Virus record (IMG/VR): IMGVR_UViG_3300037245_000940
Span: 1 to 57,686 of that record
Source of the DNA: a virus
Length of the DNA: 57,686 nt
Strand: one strand, 5' to 3'
Under the pieces are notes generated by a model that was not told the DNA's origin, did not search any database, and saw only the letters and a program-made list of their open reading frames with translations. Positions within the stretch are counted from its first letter, which is position 1. Each line of letters starts with the position of its first letter. The position numbers and the translations under genes are program-made. Positions 25,832 through 34,047 of this stretch are shown here, piece after piece.

Positions 25832-26247
25832 TGAAACGCAAAAAAGAACCGTTTAAGGATTGCGTAAAAGCAGTAAAGCAATTAGAGGCTAATAATCAAA
25901 CAGAAGAAGATGTATTTGTAGAAGGACTACAAAAACGTATCGAGGAGCTAGAAAAACAAAAGGAAGCAAAACCATTCAGGTATGAAGAAGATATAAAATA
26001 TATTCACTTCTGTACCATGAATGATGCAGGTGAAAAAATCGTACAATATAAAAGGGCTCCAAGAGATGGTGAAGAATTTGTAAATAGGGATGTTGTGACT
26101 TTCGCACTTAACGCATTTAGTGATAATTCAAAAATTATAATGCAAAGAGTTACAAATATTCTAGGGCATACTGTAGATGTTTATATAAGGTTTGGCGAAT
26201 TATTCAGTGTAGAATTAGTAAGAAAAGGAATCAAAGATGAACATTAA
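25828..26247 (+). CDS. Hypothetical protein, 139 aa
   Basis: ATG at 25828 overlaps the helicase stop (ATGA); ATG 25831 is an alternative. Charged coiled-coil N-terminal half (KQLEANNQTEEDVFVEGLQKRIEEL) and a beta-rich C-terminal half. No family recognised. Confidence 0.62.
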   Translation: MMKRKKEPFKDCVKAVKQLEANNQTEEDVFVEGLQKRIEELEKQKEAKPFRYEEDIKYIHFCTMNDAGEKIVQYKRAPRDGEEFVNRDVVTFALNAFSDNSKIIMQRVTNILGHTVDVYIRFGELFSVELVRKGIKDEH

Positions 26248-26740
26248 ATGCGCCTACGACGATACGTTTTTACAAAGCTTAATAACTAAGCTTATAAATA
26301 CTAATAAGAAATTCAAGCTGAATAAAGAAGTAGACGATTTCAAGATTAGTGATTACAATACACTAGGAACAGCGGTTAGGGCAGCACGGCAAAGGTACGA
26401 CGGTCTTAATATGACTAAGGTTCAAAAAGCTATATACGTTAAAGAAGGTACTTTAATATCCTATCAGTATCTAGCTTTAATAGAACGTGATGAAAAGGTA
26501 TCACCGAATACTGAGGTTATTATACAGCTTGCTTATCTTTATGATATCGATCAATTTGAATTGATACGACTTGCAAAGAAAGCTGATTCAAGGCTTATTA
26601 AAATGATGTACACTGTACAAGGGTGTATGGAGCTATTACATACGTTGGCTAATACATGTGCTGATGGTAAAGTTGATATGTCAGAATGGTTTGATGAACA
26701 ACTACAAGTGCTTAATGAGATTGGGGGTAGTGATGAATAA
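26237..26740 (+). CDS. HTH (XRE-like) DNA-binding protein, 167 aa
   Basis: Residues ~38-95 look like a lambda-repressor-type domain: LGTAVRAARQRYDGLNMTKVQKAI, then ISYQYLALIERDEKVSPNTEVIIQLAYLYDI (recognition helix and the family-like IE-x-G/D turn). The C-terminus is helical. In the middle of an overlapping operon it may act as a transcription switch or a co-regulator. Confidence 0.65.
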   Translation: MNIKCAYDDTFLQSLITKLINTNKKFKLNKEVDDFKISDYNTLGTAVRAARQRYDGLNMTKVQKAIYVKEGTLISYQYLALIERDEKVSPNTEVIIQLAYLYDIDQFELIRLAKKADSRLIKMMYTVQGCMELLHTLANTCADGKVDMSEWFDEQLQVLNEIGGSDE

Positions 26741-26993
26741 ATCAATGAAATGGACTCAAAAAGAAGGCAACAAAAAGTCTTTATCAGATTTCAATAAAGG
26801 TGAATGGTTTATTGATTCTTCTAGTGACTTGGGATTTAAACTTAAAAATGCTAAGATTAATGATACAACTAAAGTAGAATTTGAATGTGTTATATTCTCT
26901 AGTGAAAGCCTCCTTCCAAGGCATTCAGTTGAAAACGGTGAGATACAATTAACACCGGTAGATGTAGAAATAATAACAAGTGAAAAAGTATAA
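26733..26993 (+). CDS. Hypothetical protein, 86 aa
   Basis: ATG 26733 overlaps the previous stop and follows GGGGG. Short beta-rich protein (TKVEFECVIFSSESLLPRH; IQLTPVDVEIIT). Stop overlaps the VRR-NUC start. Unknown. Confidence 0.58.
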   Translation: MNKSMKWTQKEGNKKSLSDFNKGEWFIDSSSDLGFKLKNAKINDTTKVEFECVIFSSESLLPRHSVENGEIQLTPVDVEIITSEKV

Positions 26994-27289
26994 TGAAATC
27001 TGAAAAAACAATCCAGGACTCCATCATAAGGTATCTTAAAACAGTGCCCAACCTTTGGTTTACAAAGGTAGTAGCTGCGCCTAGAGCTATGGGGCGTAAA
27101 GGGATACCGGATATACTGTGCTGCTATCATGCGTACTTTCTTGCTTTTGAAATTAAGACAGAAAAAGGCAAACTGTCTATGCACCAGTCAATAGAAATAA
27201 CAAAAATTGGCAAAGCAAATGGATTAGCTTATATTGTTCGTAGTAAGGAAGAAGTTGTAGATATTATAACTCACATACAGGCGGAATAA
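26993..27289 (+). CDS. VRR-NUC domain nuclease
   Basis: 98 residues, all VRR-NUC: N-terminal SEKTIQDSIIRYL, RKGIPDILCC (Asp40), FEIKTEKGKLSMHQ (E53-x-K55 and Gln65). This is the PD-(D/E)XK variant found as a stand-alone nuclease in many phages, where it acts as a structure-specific nuclease in recombination or resolution. Confidence 0.9.
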   Translation: MKSEKTIQDSIIRYLKTVPNLWFTKVVAAPRAMGRKGIPDILCCYHAYFLAFEIKTEKGKLSMHQSIEITKIGKANGLAYIVRSKEEVVDIITHIQAE

Positions 27290-27483
27290 TGAAAGATAAC
27301 ATAGTAAACTGCACAAGCTGTGATAAAGAATTTCCAAGGTACAAGATGCAGGTTTGTGATGGTTGCGGGGAGCTTGTTTGTTATAGCTGTCTTGAAACTA
27401 TTCAGTTTACTGTGCTTTGTATTGAATGTGTATTATCCGTGTCTGATGAAATGAATGAGAGACTTGAACAAGGGGGAGAATGA
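27289..27483 (+). CDS. Small zinc-ribbon protein, 64 aa
   Basis: CTSCDKEF...CDGCGEL...CYSCLET...CIECVLS: four C-x2-C pairs that could hold two zinc ions. Starts on the VRR-NUC stop. Function unknown. Confidence 0.65.
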   Translation: MKDNIVNCTSCDKEFPRYKMQVCDGCGELVCYSCLETIQFTVLCIECVLSVSDEMNERLEQGGE

Positions 27484-27656
27484 TGAAAGAAATAAAGTAT
27501 GATGATGACCGATTTGATAGAATAGCTGAAGGAGAGAAAGCTATTATTAAACTGCGTGAAATTAAAAATCATATAGGTGTATTCCATTTTGTAAATATAG
27601 ATAGTAATAAAGATTTGCTAATTGAAAATATAGAAAAGATTATCGATCATGAATAA
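27483..27656 (+). CDS. Hypothetical protein, 57 aa
   Basis: ATG at 27483 overlaps the previous stop (ATGA), and the end overlaps the next start at 27649. Charged alpha/beta sequence (FDRIAEGEKAIIKLREIKNH; LIENIEKIIDHE). No family. Confidence 0.58.
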   Translation: MKEIKYDDDRFDRIAEGEKAIIKLREIKNHIGVFHFVNIDSNKDLLIENIEKIIDHE

Positions 27657-27939
27657 ACACTACAAACGACCAGGGCAAGCAAAACCGCCTAAGGTCAATA
27701 GTGATATACCGTTAAAGAATTTCTACAAGCAGATAACCTTCGATCCTATTATGGATAACATGGTAAGAGCAGAACAGCTTCGAGGTAAGAAATATACACC
27801 GAATCAGCGAACAAAAAACCTGGATAACCGCTTCGTGGCGCTCTCTTGTGGACATGAACTATATATCAATCATCATGATGTTAAATCAACTATCTGTTAT
27901 CAATGCGCACTTGATTATCAACGCGAAATTGAGATGTAA
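27649..27939 (+). CDS. Hypothetical zinc-binding protein, 96 aa
   Basis: Basic N-terminus; C-terminal SCGHELYINHHDVKSTICYQC with Cys/His ligands like a treble-clef or ribbon. No family recognised. Confidence 0.6.
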   Translation: MNKHYKRPGQAKPPKVNSDIPLKNFYKQITFDPIMDNMVRAEQLRGKKYTPNQRTKNLDNRFVALSCGHELYINHHDVKSTICYQCALDYQREIEM

Positions 27940-27941
27940 TA

Positions 27942-28676
27942 ATGGGTTCAACAGGTTCCAACACAGGTTTTCACACAAGTATCGAAGTCAAAACGCTCGA
28001 TGAACTTCACTACGAAGTACTAAGAAGACTTTTAGCTAATCATAATCTTAATGACAAACGACGATTCCATGAATATAAAATACAAAAAGGTAGCTTCGAA
28101 GGAACTAATAGCAGGATAGAATTTAATTCTTTATCCTTGGTTGTCGAGTTTCCACAAGAGCGACCTCTAGCGCCTAGTATTAGTAATCCTAGTGTAACTC
28201 CCCCTGCTACCGATGAAATGATAGAGAAATACTTTCACGAGTATATACTTGGTACTGATGTCAGTAAAAATGAAACTTATACCTATGGGAGTTTTATTGG
28301 TCCTGAAGTCGATCGGATAGCTGCAATGATTAAGGTAAGACCTCATACTAATCATGCTTATATTGATATCGGTGGGTTAATTTGGACTTGGGTGGATAAC
28401 GGAACTAATACATTAGACGTTGACAAATCAGACCACCCGCCATGCCTACGCCACTTACAATGGCGCGTAATAGACAGCATTCAACACCTATTCTGTCACT
28501 TTAGATCATGGGATTTATGGGCTGGTATGCCTGTCAACCTTGGAGGTTTACAGCTTCTTAATGAATATGTAGCAGAGATGACAGGATATAAAACAGGTAA
28601 GTTAATTGCTTATTCTGAAGGTGCTCATATTTACGATTATCAACTTGAAATGGTGAAAGCGAGGTTAGGGAAATGA
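27942..28676 (+). CDS. Thymidylate synthase family protein, archaeal-type ThyA
   Basis: 244 residues. TYTYGSFIGPEVDRI (113-127) and PPCLRHLQWRV (166-176) contain the catalytic Cys168 of the ThyA family. FRSWDLWAGMPVNLGGLQLL (187-206) carries the R-S-x-D and P-x-N nucleotide-binding residues, and EGAHIYDY (226-233) the His/Tyr that binds the sugar. The RSWDLWxGxPxNLGGxQLL pattern is closer to archaeal ThyA than to E. coli ThyA. It could make dTMP from dUMP or, like some phage relatives, a hydroxymethylated pyrimidine nucleotide, and sequence alone does not settle this. Confidence 0.82.
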   Translation: MGSTGSNTGFHTSIEVKTLDELHYEVLRRLLANHNLNDKRRFHEYKIQKGSFEGTNSRIEFNSLSLVVEFPQERPLAPSISNPSVTPPATDEMIEKYFHEYILGTDVSKNETYTYGSFIGPEVDRIAAMIKVRPHTNHAYIDIGGLIWTWVDNGTNTLDVDKSDHPPCLRHLQWRVIDSIQHLFCHFRSWDLWAGMPVNLGGLQLLNEYVAEMTGYKTGKLIAYSEGAHIYDYQLEMVKARLGK

Positions 28677-28867
28677 GAAACTTTTTATTAACTTGGTTCT
28701 TTCTTTTTCTTATGTTTATGGTTGGATCTTTAGTTAGCGATTATCAAAATGAATCTAAATATCACACATTAGAAAAAAATATGAACAAACTACAATACAC
28801 CATAGACCTTATGAAAGCAAACTGTGATTGTAAAGCTATAATCTTTGTAGAAGGAGAAGGAAAATGA
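28673..28867 (+). CDS. Small membrane-anchored protein, 64 aa
   Basis: N-terminal hydrophobic segment (residues ~4-22) followed by a coiled-coil-like stretch and a CDCKAII tail. Overlaps both neighbours by 4 bases. Single-span inner-membrane protein of unknown role. Confidence 0.58.
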   Translation: MRNFLLTWFFLFLMFMVGSLVSDYQNESKYHTLEKNMNKLQYTIDLMKANCDCKAIIFVEGEGK

Positions 28868-29556
28868 AAAGGAATATAATACAGACATATTATGAGAATT
28901 TAACTATCTTCAAAGGATCAGGCAATATTAGCTCTAGGATAGATATAGTACAAATAGAAGATAGTGATAAATATTTGTTCACAGTAGATGATTTAAATAT
29001 TGCTTTTGAAATTGACTTTGGAACAGCCGAAACAGGAACAGGATTTATGAATAAAAGTCTTGGACAAAATTATCTTATGAAAATGAATGATTATTTGGCT
29101 ATATTGTATGATTTTAAGACAAGCTTTTTAGGAAGAGTAGGCATTAAACCAGTAGAGGACAACTCCAAATTCAACCAAACAGTAATAGACATCTTCACAC
29201 ACACATCTATGCTGCTAAAAGATTCTCACACAATGCTCAAGGATCTAATCAAAGCTGGTAAGGTTAATCTTAGCAAGGTTAATGATAGGAATATTATTGT
29301 TTTTCAGTATAATTCTTCTCTTACTAATCGAGACTTAACTTCTTTTATGTTGTATACTAAGGATATGCTATATAAAGAGCTTGACAACTGTATGCCGTTC
29401 TTTATTCCTGATGCAATGTCGATTGATACAATGAACGAAGTTGAACTACAAGAGCATCTTGATATTATTACTAATCAAATGAAAAGTATTATTGAAAGTA
29501 AGAAGGAAGCTGCTAAATCCGAATATAACAAAAAACAAATGGAGTTTGACGCATGA
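28864..29556 (+). CDS. Hypothetical protein, 230 aa
   Basis: Beta-rich N-terminal ~60 residues, then long helices, ending in a Lys/Glu-rich coiled coil (ESKKEAAKSEYNKKQMEF). GGAG ribosome binding site. No family recognised. Confidence 0.65.
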   Translation: MKRNIIQTYYENLTIFKGSGNISSRIDIVQIEDSDKYLFTVDDLNIAFEIDFGTAETGTGFMNKSLGQNYLMKMNDYLAILYDFKTSFLGRVGIKPVEDNSKFNQTVIDIFTHTSMLLKDSHTMLKDLIKAGKVNLSKVNDRNIIVFQYNSSLTNRDLTSFMLYTKDMLYKELDNCMPFFIPDAMSIDTMNEVELQEHLDIITNQMKSIIESKKEAAKSEYNKKQMEFDA

Positions 29557-29831
29557 AATATGAAGCAGACTTTACAGTACTTAAAGACAGTACTCATTTT
29601 GATAAACTACTTGACTACGTATTAACAAGGAAGCCTTGCGGACCATTCACAGTTACAGGTAAAAATGACGAAGATATATTAAGTGAGTGTAAAACAAAAG
29701 GGCTATTGTATATATTCTATGAAACTGATATGCACACTGTATTTACTTTTATATCTGAAACAGCATATATCTCAGGAAATATAAAAGTGAACGGAGTCTT
29801 TAAAGAGGTAGAATATAATGAAAAAATCTAA
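29553..29831 (+). CDS. Hypothetical protein, 92 aa
   Basis: Alpha/beta small protein (FTVLKDSTHFDKLLDYVLTRKPCGPFTVTGKND). 4-base overlap at its start, 14 bases at its end. Unknown. Confidence 0.6.
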   Translation: MKYEADFTVLKDSTHFDKLLDYVLTRKPCGPFTVTGKNDEDILSECKTKGLLYIFYETDMHTVFTFISETAYISGNIKVNGVFKEVEYNEKI

Positions 29832-30351
29832 CCTATACACACTGAAGCATTCAGTCAAGCTAGGCAAAAACTGCACTAGCGGTGAACTATGCACAAGGCT
29901 CGGATTAGCTACCGAATTAGCTGTACTAGAAAAGCTACGAAGTAGAAACAATCTAGCTAAATTGTGCAAAAAGAAAGTAGGAACGATCCGTCCTGATATT
30001 CAGACGAATACTAAAAGCTTTCTAGAAGTCAAAAGTGCAATGTTTAGGAATGGTATATCTATAAAATTAGATCAGCATGAAAAGATGAAAGTGCAAAGAT
30101 ATCTTATAGACTATGTTTTTGTTATTCATCCTACAGGAACATTCGATAATGTAAGAACAAAAGACTTTGTTAAGACTTGCCTAGCTCATTCTGAATTTAT
30201 GTTCTTTAGCCTTAGAACTATTACTAAGGTACTTAATGAATTACAAGGTACAAAGAAAGTAAAGTCTAGTTGGAGAAAAGAGCAACACTTCAAGATACCT
30301 ATTAAGAGGTTTAAGGAAAGTGTTTTTTGGAAAGAAGGGGTAGCATTATGA
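29818..30351 (+). CDS. PD-(D/E)XK-like nuclease
   Basis: 177 residues. Glu33 in LGLATELAVLEKL, IRPD60 and FLEVKS (E70-x-K72) follow the order of PD-(D/E)XK catalytic residues, similar to phage endonucleases and resolvases. It lies next to a DNA methylase, so a restriction or processing role is possible. The assignment is by motif only. Confidence 0.55.
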   Translation: MKKSNLYTLKHSVKLGKNCTSGELCTRLGLATELAVLEKLRSRNNLAKLCKKKVGTIRPDIQTNTKSFLEVKSAMFRNGISIKLDQHEKMKVQRYLIDYVFVIHPTGTFDNVRTKDFVKTCLAHSEFMFFSLRTITKVLNELQGTKKVKSSWRKEQHFKIPIKRFKESVFWKEGVAL

Positions 30352-31067
30352 AATACATGGGTAGTAAAGCTAGAATAGCAAAATATATTTTACCGATAAT
30401 ACTAAAAGGCAGACGGGGAAAACAAATTTATATAGAACCTTTTGCCGGAGGTATGAACACAATTTGCGAAGTAAGCGGTAAGCGAATAGCTAATGATATA
30501 AATCCATACTTAATAGCTATGTGGGAAGCTTTAATAGAAGGATGGATACCATTTGAAATTACAAAAGAAAAATATTATGATATTAAAAATAATAAAAATG
30601 AATATTTACCTTCTGTTATAGGATGGTGCGGTTTTAATTGTAGCTATTCCGGTAAATGGTTTGGAGGTTTTGCAGGAAAAACTAAAACTAAAATAGGAAC
30701 AATCAGGGACTACCAAAAAGAGGCTATTAATAATGTTTCAAAACAAATAAAAAAGATGCAAGGTGTTATTTTTTCAAATGAGTCTTATAATGATATGAAA
30801 ATACCATTGAACAGCATAATATATTGTGATATACCATATAAAAATACAACAAAATACAAAGATGACTTTAACCATGTAGATTTTTGGGAATGGGCTAGAT
30901 ATTATACTTTCCAGGGTGTAAGCGTTTTTGTGAGTGAATATAACGCACCTGATGATTTTGTATCTATTTGGGGAAAAGAAGTTAAATCATCATTATCTGC
31001 AAATGGGAAAAGTGGATGTAGCAAAAATAGTGTAGAGAAACTTTTTATCCATAAGGATTTAGCATGA
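30348..31067 (+). CDS. DNA adenine methyltransferase, D12 (Dam) class
   Basis: 239 residues from ATG 30348, which overlaps the previous stop. MKYMGSKARIAKYI (motif X), YIEPFAGGMNTIC (motif I, 28-40), RIANDINPYLIAMW, and a DIPY at 161-164 in place of the usual DPPY. It methylates adenine N6 in DNA, likely to guard phage DNA or mark replication. The Pro-to-Ile change in the catalytic tetrad is unusual. The protein is shorter than E. coli Dam. Confidence 0.8.
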   Translation: MKYMGSKARIAKYILPIILKGRRGKQIYIEPFAGGMNTICEVSGKRIANDINPYLIAMWEALIEGWIPFEITKEKYYDIKNNKNEYLPSVIGWCGFNCSYSGKWFGGFAGKTKTKIGTIRDYQKEAINNVSKQIKKMQGVIFSNESYNDMKIPLNSIIYCDIPYKNTTKYKDDFNHVDFWEWARYYTFQGVSVFVSEYNAPDDFVSIWGKEVKSSLSANGKSGCSKNSVEKLFIHKDLA

Positions 31068-31606
31068 AACCTAAACAAACGATAGAAAAATGGCGCAAAG
31101 ATATGAAGGACTACGTTGATAAGGGTGGTAATATAAATCCACTAAACAACTACCAATCAGACCAAAGAAGCACAATCCCATCAGAAGACGATGACGCTAT
31201 CAAATTAGTAGGCATCATTTTTCCTGAGCTAAAAGGATGGATCAAAAAACATCTTAGGAATAATTCAGCAGGCAGAGATAAAGCTAAATGGAGACAGATA
31301 TTTGCAGGTAATGTTTTTGAAATTATTACTGCATTAAAAGTAGAAAACAAATCGGTAGATGAATCTAAATGTTGGCGTAACGAAGTTGAATCAGCCATAG
31401 GTCAATCTTTTTGGTGCCTTGTAGCATTGTGCGATGTATTCAATTTCGACCTAGGGGATTGTATTATCAATGGTGCTAGAGACTTTAGACTATTTAGAGA
31501 AGAACGTTATGGCACTAATAATATTGAAAAGTTAAGACAAGCCATTCTTGATGATATGCGTACAACGAAGACTAAAGGGAGTTATAGGAGCAAGATAACG
31601 AAATGA
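31064..31606 (+). CDS. Hypothetical helical protein, 180 aa
   Basis: Contains EVESAIGQSFWCLVALCDVFNFDLGDCI (about residues 108-135), reminiscent of the second helix pair of MazG-like pyrophosphatases but without clear metal ligands. Otherwise unknown. 4-base overlaps on both sides. Confidence 0.6.
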   Translation: MKPKQTIEKWRKDMKDYVDKGGNINPLNNYQSDQRSTIPSEDDDAIKLVGIIFPELKGWIKKHLRNNSAGRDKAKWRQIFAGNVFEIITALKVENKSVDESKCWRNEVESAIGQSFWCLVALCDVFNFDLGDCIINGARDFRLFREERYGTNNIEKLRQAILDDMRTTKTKGSYRSKITK

Positions 31607-31899
31607 AGTATGAACACAGAAACGACATATACGAAAGAGCTGTTAAATACTTTAAAGATAAATCAGGGTGTAATAGTCTTAATTTCTTTGAGCGAATATA
31701 CTTTAAGATATATTATCACTTTTGGTGGCTATTAAACAGAAAAAGAATTTCGAAAAATATTAATGATTCAATAACAAAAAGCATTGCTAATGGATCAGTG
31801 TCTAAGGTTGGCTTTGGTAAACCATTTAAGCTTGGAGATATTGAAACAGCTAAGAGTGTTGTTAATTTATATGTTATTGATAGGAATGATAAGGAATGA
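31603..31899 (+). CDS. Hypothetical protein, 98 aa
   Basis: Aromatic-rich helical segment (FFERIYFKIYYHFWWLLNRK) that may lie at the membrane. Overlaps neighbours by 4 bases. Unknown. Confidence 0.58.
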   Translation: MKYEHRNDIYERAVKYFKDKSGCNSLNFFERIYFKIYYHFWWLLNRKRISKNINDSITKSIANGSVSKVGFGKPFKLGDIETAKSVVNLYVIDRNDKE

Positions 31900-32189
31900 A
31901 AGAACTTGGAATACATGGATACATTGCATATTCTGATTATGCAACAGCACAAAACATATTTGAAAACAATTCAACTTTAATGTTGATAGGACTATCATTA
32001 AAACCGCCATTTATACACAGAGGTGTAATGGATGTAAAAATAAATTTAGTAGAATTCGAATACATAGAATCCACAAACCCGGACCACCCATGGGGCGATA
32101 TCTACAAAATCGTAACGCACAAAGTTCTGAGAACTCTGAAAGCGTGGTATGATATAAAACGTTTTAGAATGAAAGGGATATGGAAATGA
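31896..32189 (+). CDS. Hypothetical protein, 97 aa
   Basis: Possible substrate-loop-like DHPWGDIYKIVTHKVLRTL segment near the C-terminus. No family recognised. Overlaps both neighbours. Confidence 0.58.
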   Translation: MKELGIHGYIAYSDYATAQNIFENNSTLMLIGLSLKPPFIHRGVMDVKINLVEFEYIESTNPDHPWGDIYKIVTHKVLRTLKAWYDIKRFRMKGIWK

Positions 32190-32458
32190 AGAAAGTTCTA
32201 ATAGACTACATTAAATTTTTAGATAAGTGTCTCGATTTCATATGTGACTGTATACTATTTTCACCTTTTGCACTTATAGTTGCTGTATTCTATACAGGTG
32301 TAAGTGCCCTTATTGCAGCGCTTGTAGTTGCACTACCTTTTTCTATATACATATATTTAACATACAACGAACCACTTGTTTTAATCCCTGGTGCAGTACT
32401 TACTATTCCTAGTGTGCTGTTTATTATTAAGAAGATTAGAGAGAAATTGAATAAATGA
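32186..32458 (+). CDS. Membrane protein, 90 aa
   Basis: ATG 32186 overlaps the previous stop (ATGA) and is preferred over 32180. Two or three hydrophobic segments at roughly residues 18-75 (LFSPFALIVAVFYTGVSALIAALVVALP; VLIPGAVLTIPSVLFII). Holin-like in size, but its early-operon location argues against a lysis role. Confidence 0.58.
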   Translation: MKKVLIDYIKFLDKCLDFICDCILFSPFALIVAVFYTGVSALIAALVVALPFSIYIYLTYNEPLVLIPGAVLTIPSVLFIIKKIREKLNK

Positions 32459-32613
32459 ACTGCAAAAATATTCTAATAGAAAAATACATAGTAATGCAAA
32501 AAGAACTTACATCCATTAAATTAGCTAAACTTAATGTTTATAAAAAAATAGTAAATGGCGGTAAATATTTCACCGACTTGTACAATAAAGGAAAGAAACG
32601 TACTACAAAGTAG
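32455..32613 (+). CDS. Hypothetical basic protein, 52 aa
   Basis: Starts in the previous stop (ATGA). Lys-rich (NKGKKRTTK end). Directly precedes the repeat array before the small terminase. Unknown. Confidence 0.5.
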   Translation: MNCKNILIEKYIVMQKELTSIKLAKLNVYKKIVNGGKYFTDLYNKGKKRTTK

Positions 32614-32618
32614 TACAA

Positions 32619-32730
32619 AGTGTACAGTAATTGTGTACAACAATTGCCGAACAGTGTACAGTAATTAGCAGAAGTGTGCAGTAATTGTGTGCAGTAATTC
32701 ACTAAATGCCCCTAAAAGTGTCCAACAATT
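32619..32730 (+). repeat. Six imperfect 13-14-bp repeats before the terminase gene
   Basis: Copies of (A)GTGT[AG]CAGTAATT at 32619-32632, 32633-32645 (ACAACAATT), 32653-32666, 32673-32686, 32687-32699 and 32717-32730 (CCAACAATT). Start-to-start distances of about 13, 21, 20, 13 and 31 give partial helical phasing. They stand 18 bases before the small terminase gene, as a packaging (pac/cos) recognition or operator array would. Confidence 0.8.
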
Positions 32731-32748
32731 ATTTAAGAGAGTTTCGAT

Positions 32749-33462
32749 ATGAAACAACCAATAGAAGAAAGTCAACGAAAACCCTGGGATAGACTTAACG
32801 AAGAATCAGAGATTGCTTTTTCGTATTTCCTGCAATACTTGAACCAAAAGCCAGAAGAGGGGCCTAGACAGACAGGTGTAGTTGCTAAAGCAATGAATAA
32901 ATCTCATGGTAATATCTCTCATTTTGCAAAGAAATTCAATTGGGTTGAAAGAGTTATTGAGCATGATGTTCACTTTCAAGATATCAGGGATAAGAACAAA
33001 CTAATAGCTATAAAGATGGTTGAAGCTAGACATGCAAGGAATTCAGGTAAGTTGCAGAAACTATTAATGAAACCTGTCGAAATAATACTTAAAGAAATAG
33101 AGAATAATCCAGCGTTTAGCGAAGCAATGAGAATGCGCTTTACCAATACAATGAAAATTGAAGAAGTGTTTAGATTGATAGAGCGCATGACTTCGGGTTA
33201 TGAAAAGATGGCTAAACTTGAACGGCTATCATTTGGCGCTGAAACAGAGATCAGTAAAGTAAGGAGCAATGTAACGCAGACAAGTTTAGTTGCTTTTGCT
33301 AATACCAAGGATTTGCAAGTTATAATGTCAGATGAAAAGGGGTTGCAATGTTTAGAGTATTTAGCTAAGTTAACGAGTGGTATTAAAGATGATCCAGCGT
33401 ATGAAGAAGACACTTTTAATGTTAAGCTGTTAGAGGGTGGTGGCGATGAATCAAAAAAATAA
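32749..33462 (+). CDS. terS: Terminase small subunit
   Basis: 237 residues. SEIAFSYFLQYLNQKPEEGPRQTGVVAKAMNKSHGNISHFAKKFNWVERVIEHD (first ~70 residues) is the DNA-binding region typical of phage terminase small subunits, with a helix-turn-helix and the W-x-x-R-x-x-x-x-D turn. A helical oligomerisation part follows. It recognises the packaging site, perhaps the repeats just upstream. Unusually it is separated from the large subunit by about 5 kb of small genes. Confidence 0.75.
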   Translation: MKQPIEESQRKPWDRLNEESEIAFSYFLQYLNQKPEEGPRQTGVVAKAMNKSHGNISHFAKKFNWVERVIEHDVHFQDIRDKNKLIAIKMVEARHARNSGKLQKLLMKPVEIILKEIENNPAFSEAMRMRFTNTMKIEEVFRLIERMTSGYEKMAKLERLSFGAETEISKVRSNVTQTSLVAFANTKDLQVIMSDEKGLQCLEYLAKLTSGIKDDPAYEEDTFNVKLLEGGGDESKK

Positions 33463-33649
33463 TACAGGCGTGTTTATAACAAGAGTAGTGCCAAGGGATA
33501 AAGTGGTACCAGGATATAGGCTACTTGATATTAAATGTATTAAGTGTTGTATGGTTAGTACTTATGATATGAGCCACGTTACAGACTATACCGATTTAAA
33601 ATGTAGGTGTAGACACTGTGATTATTGGATGGATACAAACGGACACTAA
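33446..33649 (+). CDS. Small zinc-ribbon protein, 67 aa
   Basis: ATG 33446 overlaps terS and has a GAGGG site. CIKCC...CRCRHCDYW gives two Cys pairs for one zinc. Function unknown. Confidence 0.6.
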   Translation: MNQKNNTGVFITRVVPRDKVVPGYRLLDIKCIKCCMVSTYDMSHVTDYTDLKCRCRHCDYWMDTNGH

Positions 33650-33667
33650 CCACTATGCAACATTCAC

Positions 33668-33706
33668 GCCAACATATTTTTTAAAAAAAGTGTTGACAAA
33701 TGTTTT
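33668..33706 (+). repeat. 39-bp direct repeat spanning a promoter, copy 1
   Basis: Identical to 35379-35417. The repeat covers the AT-rich upstream element and -35 box of the promoters at 33693 and 35404, so the promoter itself has been duplicated. Confidence 0.9.
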
Positions 33707-33721
33707 AATTTAGTTTATGAT
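33693..33721 (+). promoter_or_regulatory. Sigma70-type promoter
   Basis: TTGACA at 33693-33698, 17-bp spacer, TATGAT at 33716-33721, with an A/T-rich UP-like element in front. Heads the small-gene block from 33752. Confidence 0.82.
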
Positions 33722-33751
33722 CGGGGTTCACAATTTATAAAGGAACGAACA

Positions 33752-33823
33752 ATGCTTAACGTAATGACTCTGGATCAAATCAAAATTCTTATCACAGTAT
33801 GGCTATGCTTTGGGATGTTTTAA
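33752..33823 (+). CDS. Very small peptide, 23 aa
   Basis: MLNVMTLDQIKILITVWLCF and a short tail, with AAAGGA before the ATG and one hydrophobic stretch. First open frame after the promoter. May be a leader peptide for the next frame, which it overlaps. Confidence 0.42.
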   Translation: MLNVMTLDQIKILITVWLCFGMF

Positions 33824-34044
33824 AGCTGTTGTGGTATATTCCTTGGAGCCATTGGAAAAGGTCTGGAGAGAACGCCCGAACAATTACTAACTACTGGTGT
33901 TTTATGGTTAGTTATAAGGATAGTTTTTTGTATTTGCTTGTTTTGGAAAATAGGCGTTCAACCGTAACGATTAACCGTAAACGTTTTACTGGTCAAGTCC
34001 CAGTATGTAATCGTTTTACTGGTTTAAGGGGAAAATGGGAGTGA
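33799..34044 (+). CDS. Hypothetical protein, 81 aa
   Basis: Trp-rich start (MAMLWDVLKLLWYIPWSHW) and basic end (TINRKRFTGQVPVCNRFTGLRGKWE). No ribosome binding site is seen; translation may be coupled to the 23-aa peptide it overlaps by 25 bases. Kept with low certainty because it fills the gap between neighbours. Confidence 0.42.
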   Translation: MAMLWDVLKLLWYIPWSHWKRSGENARTITNYWCFMVSYKDSFLYLLVLENRRSTVTINRKRFTGQVPVCNRFTGLRGKWE

Positions 34045-34047
34045 ATA

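Noticed and set aside
31064-31606. MazG-type nucleotide pyrophosphatase
   Set aside because: One helix resembles the family, but the acidic metal-binding residues are not evident.
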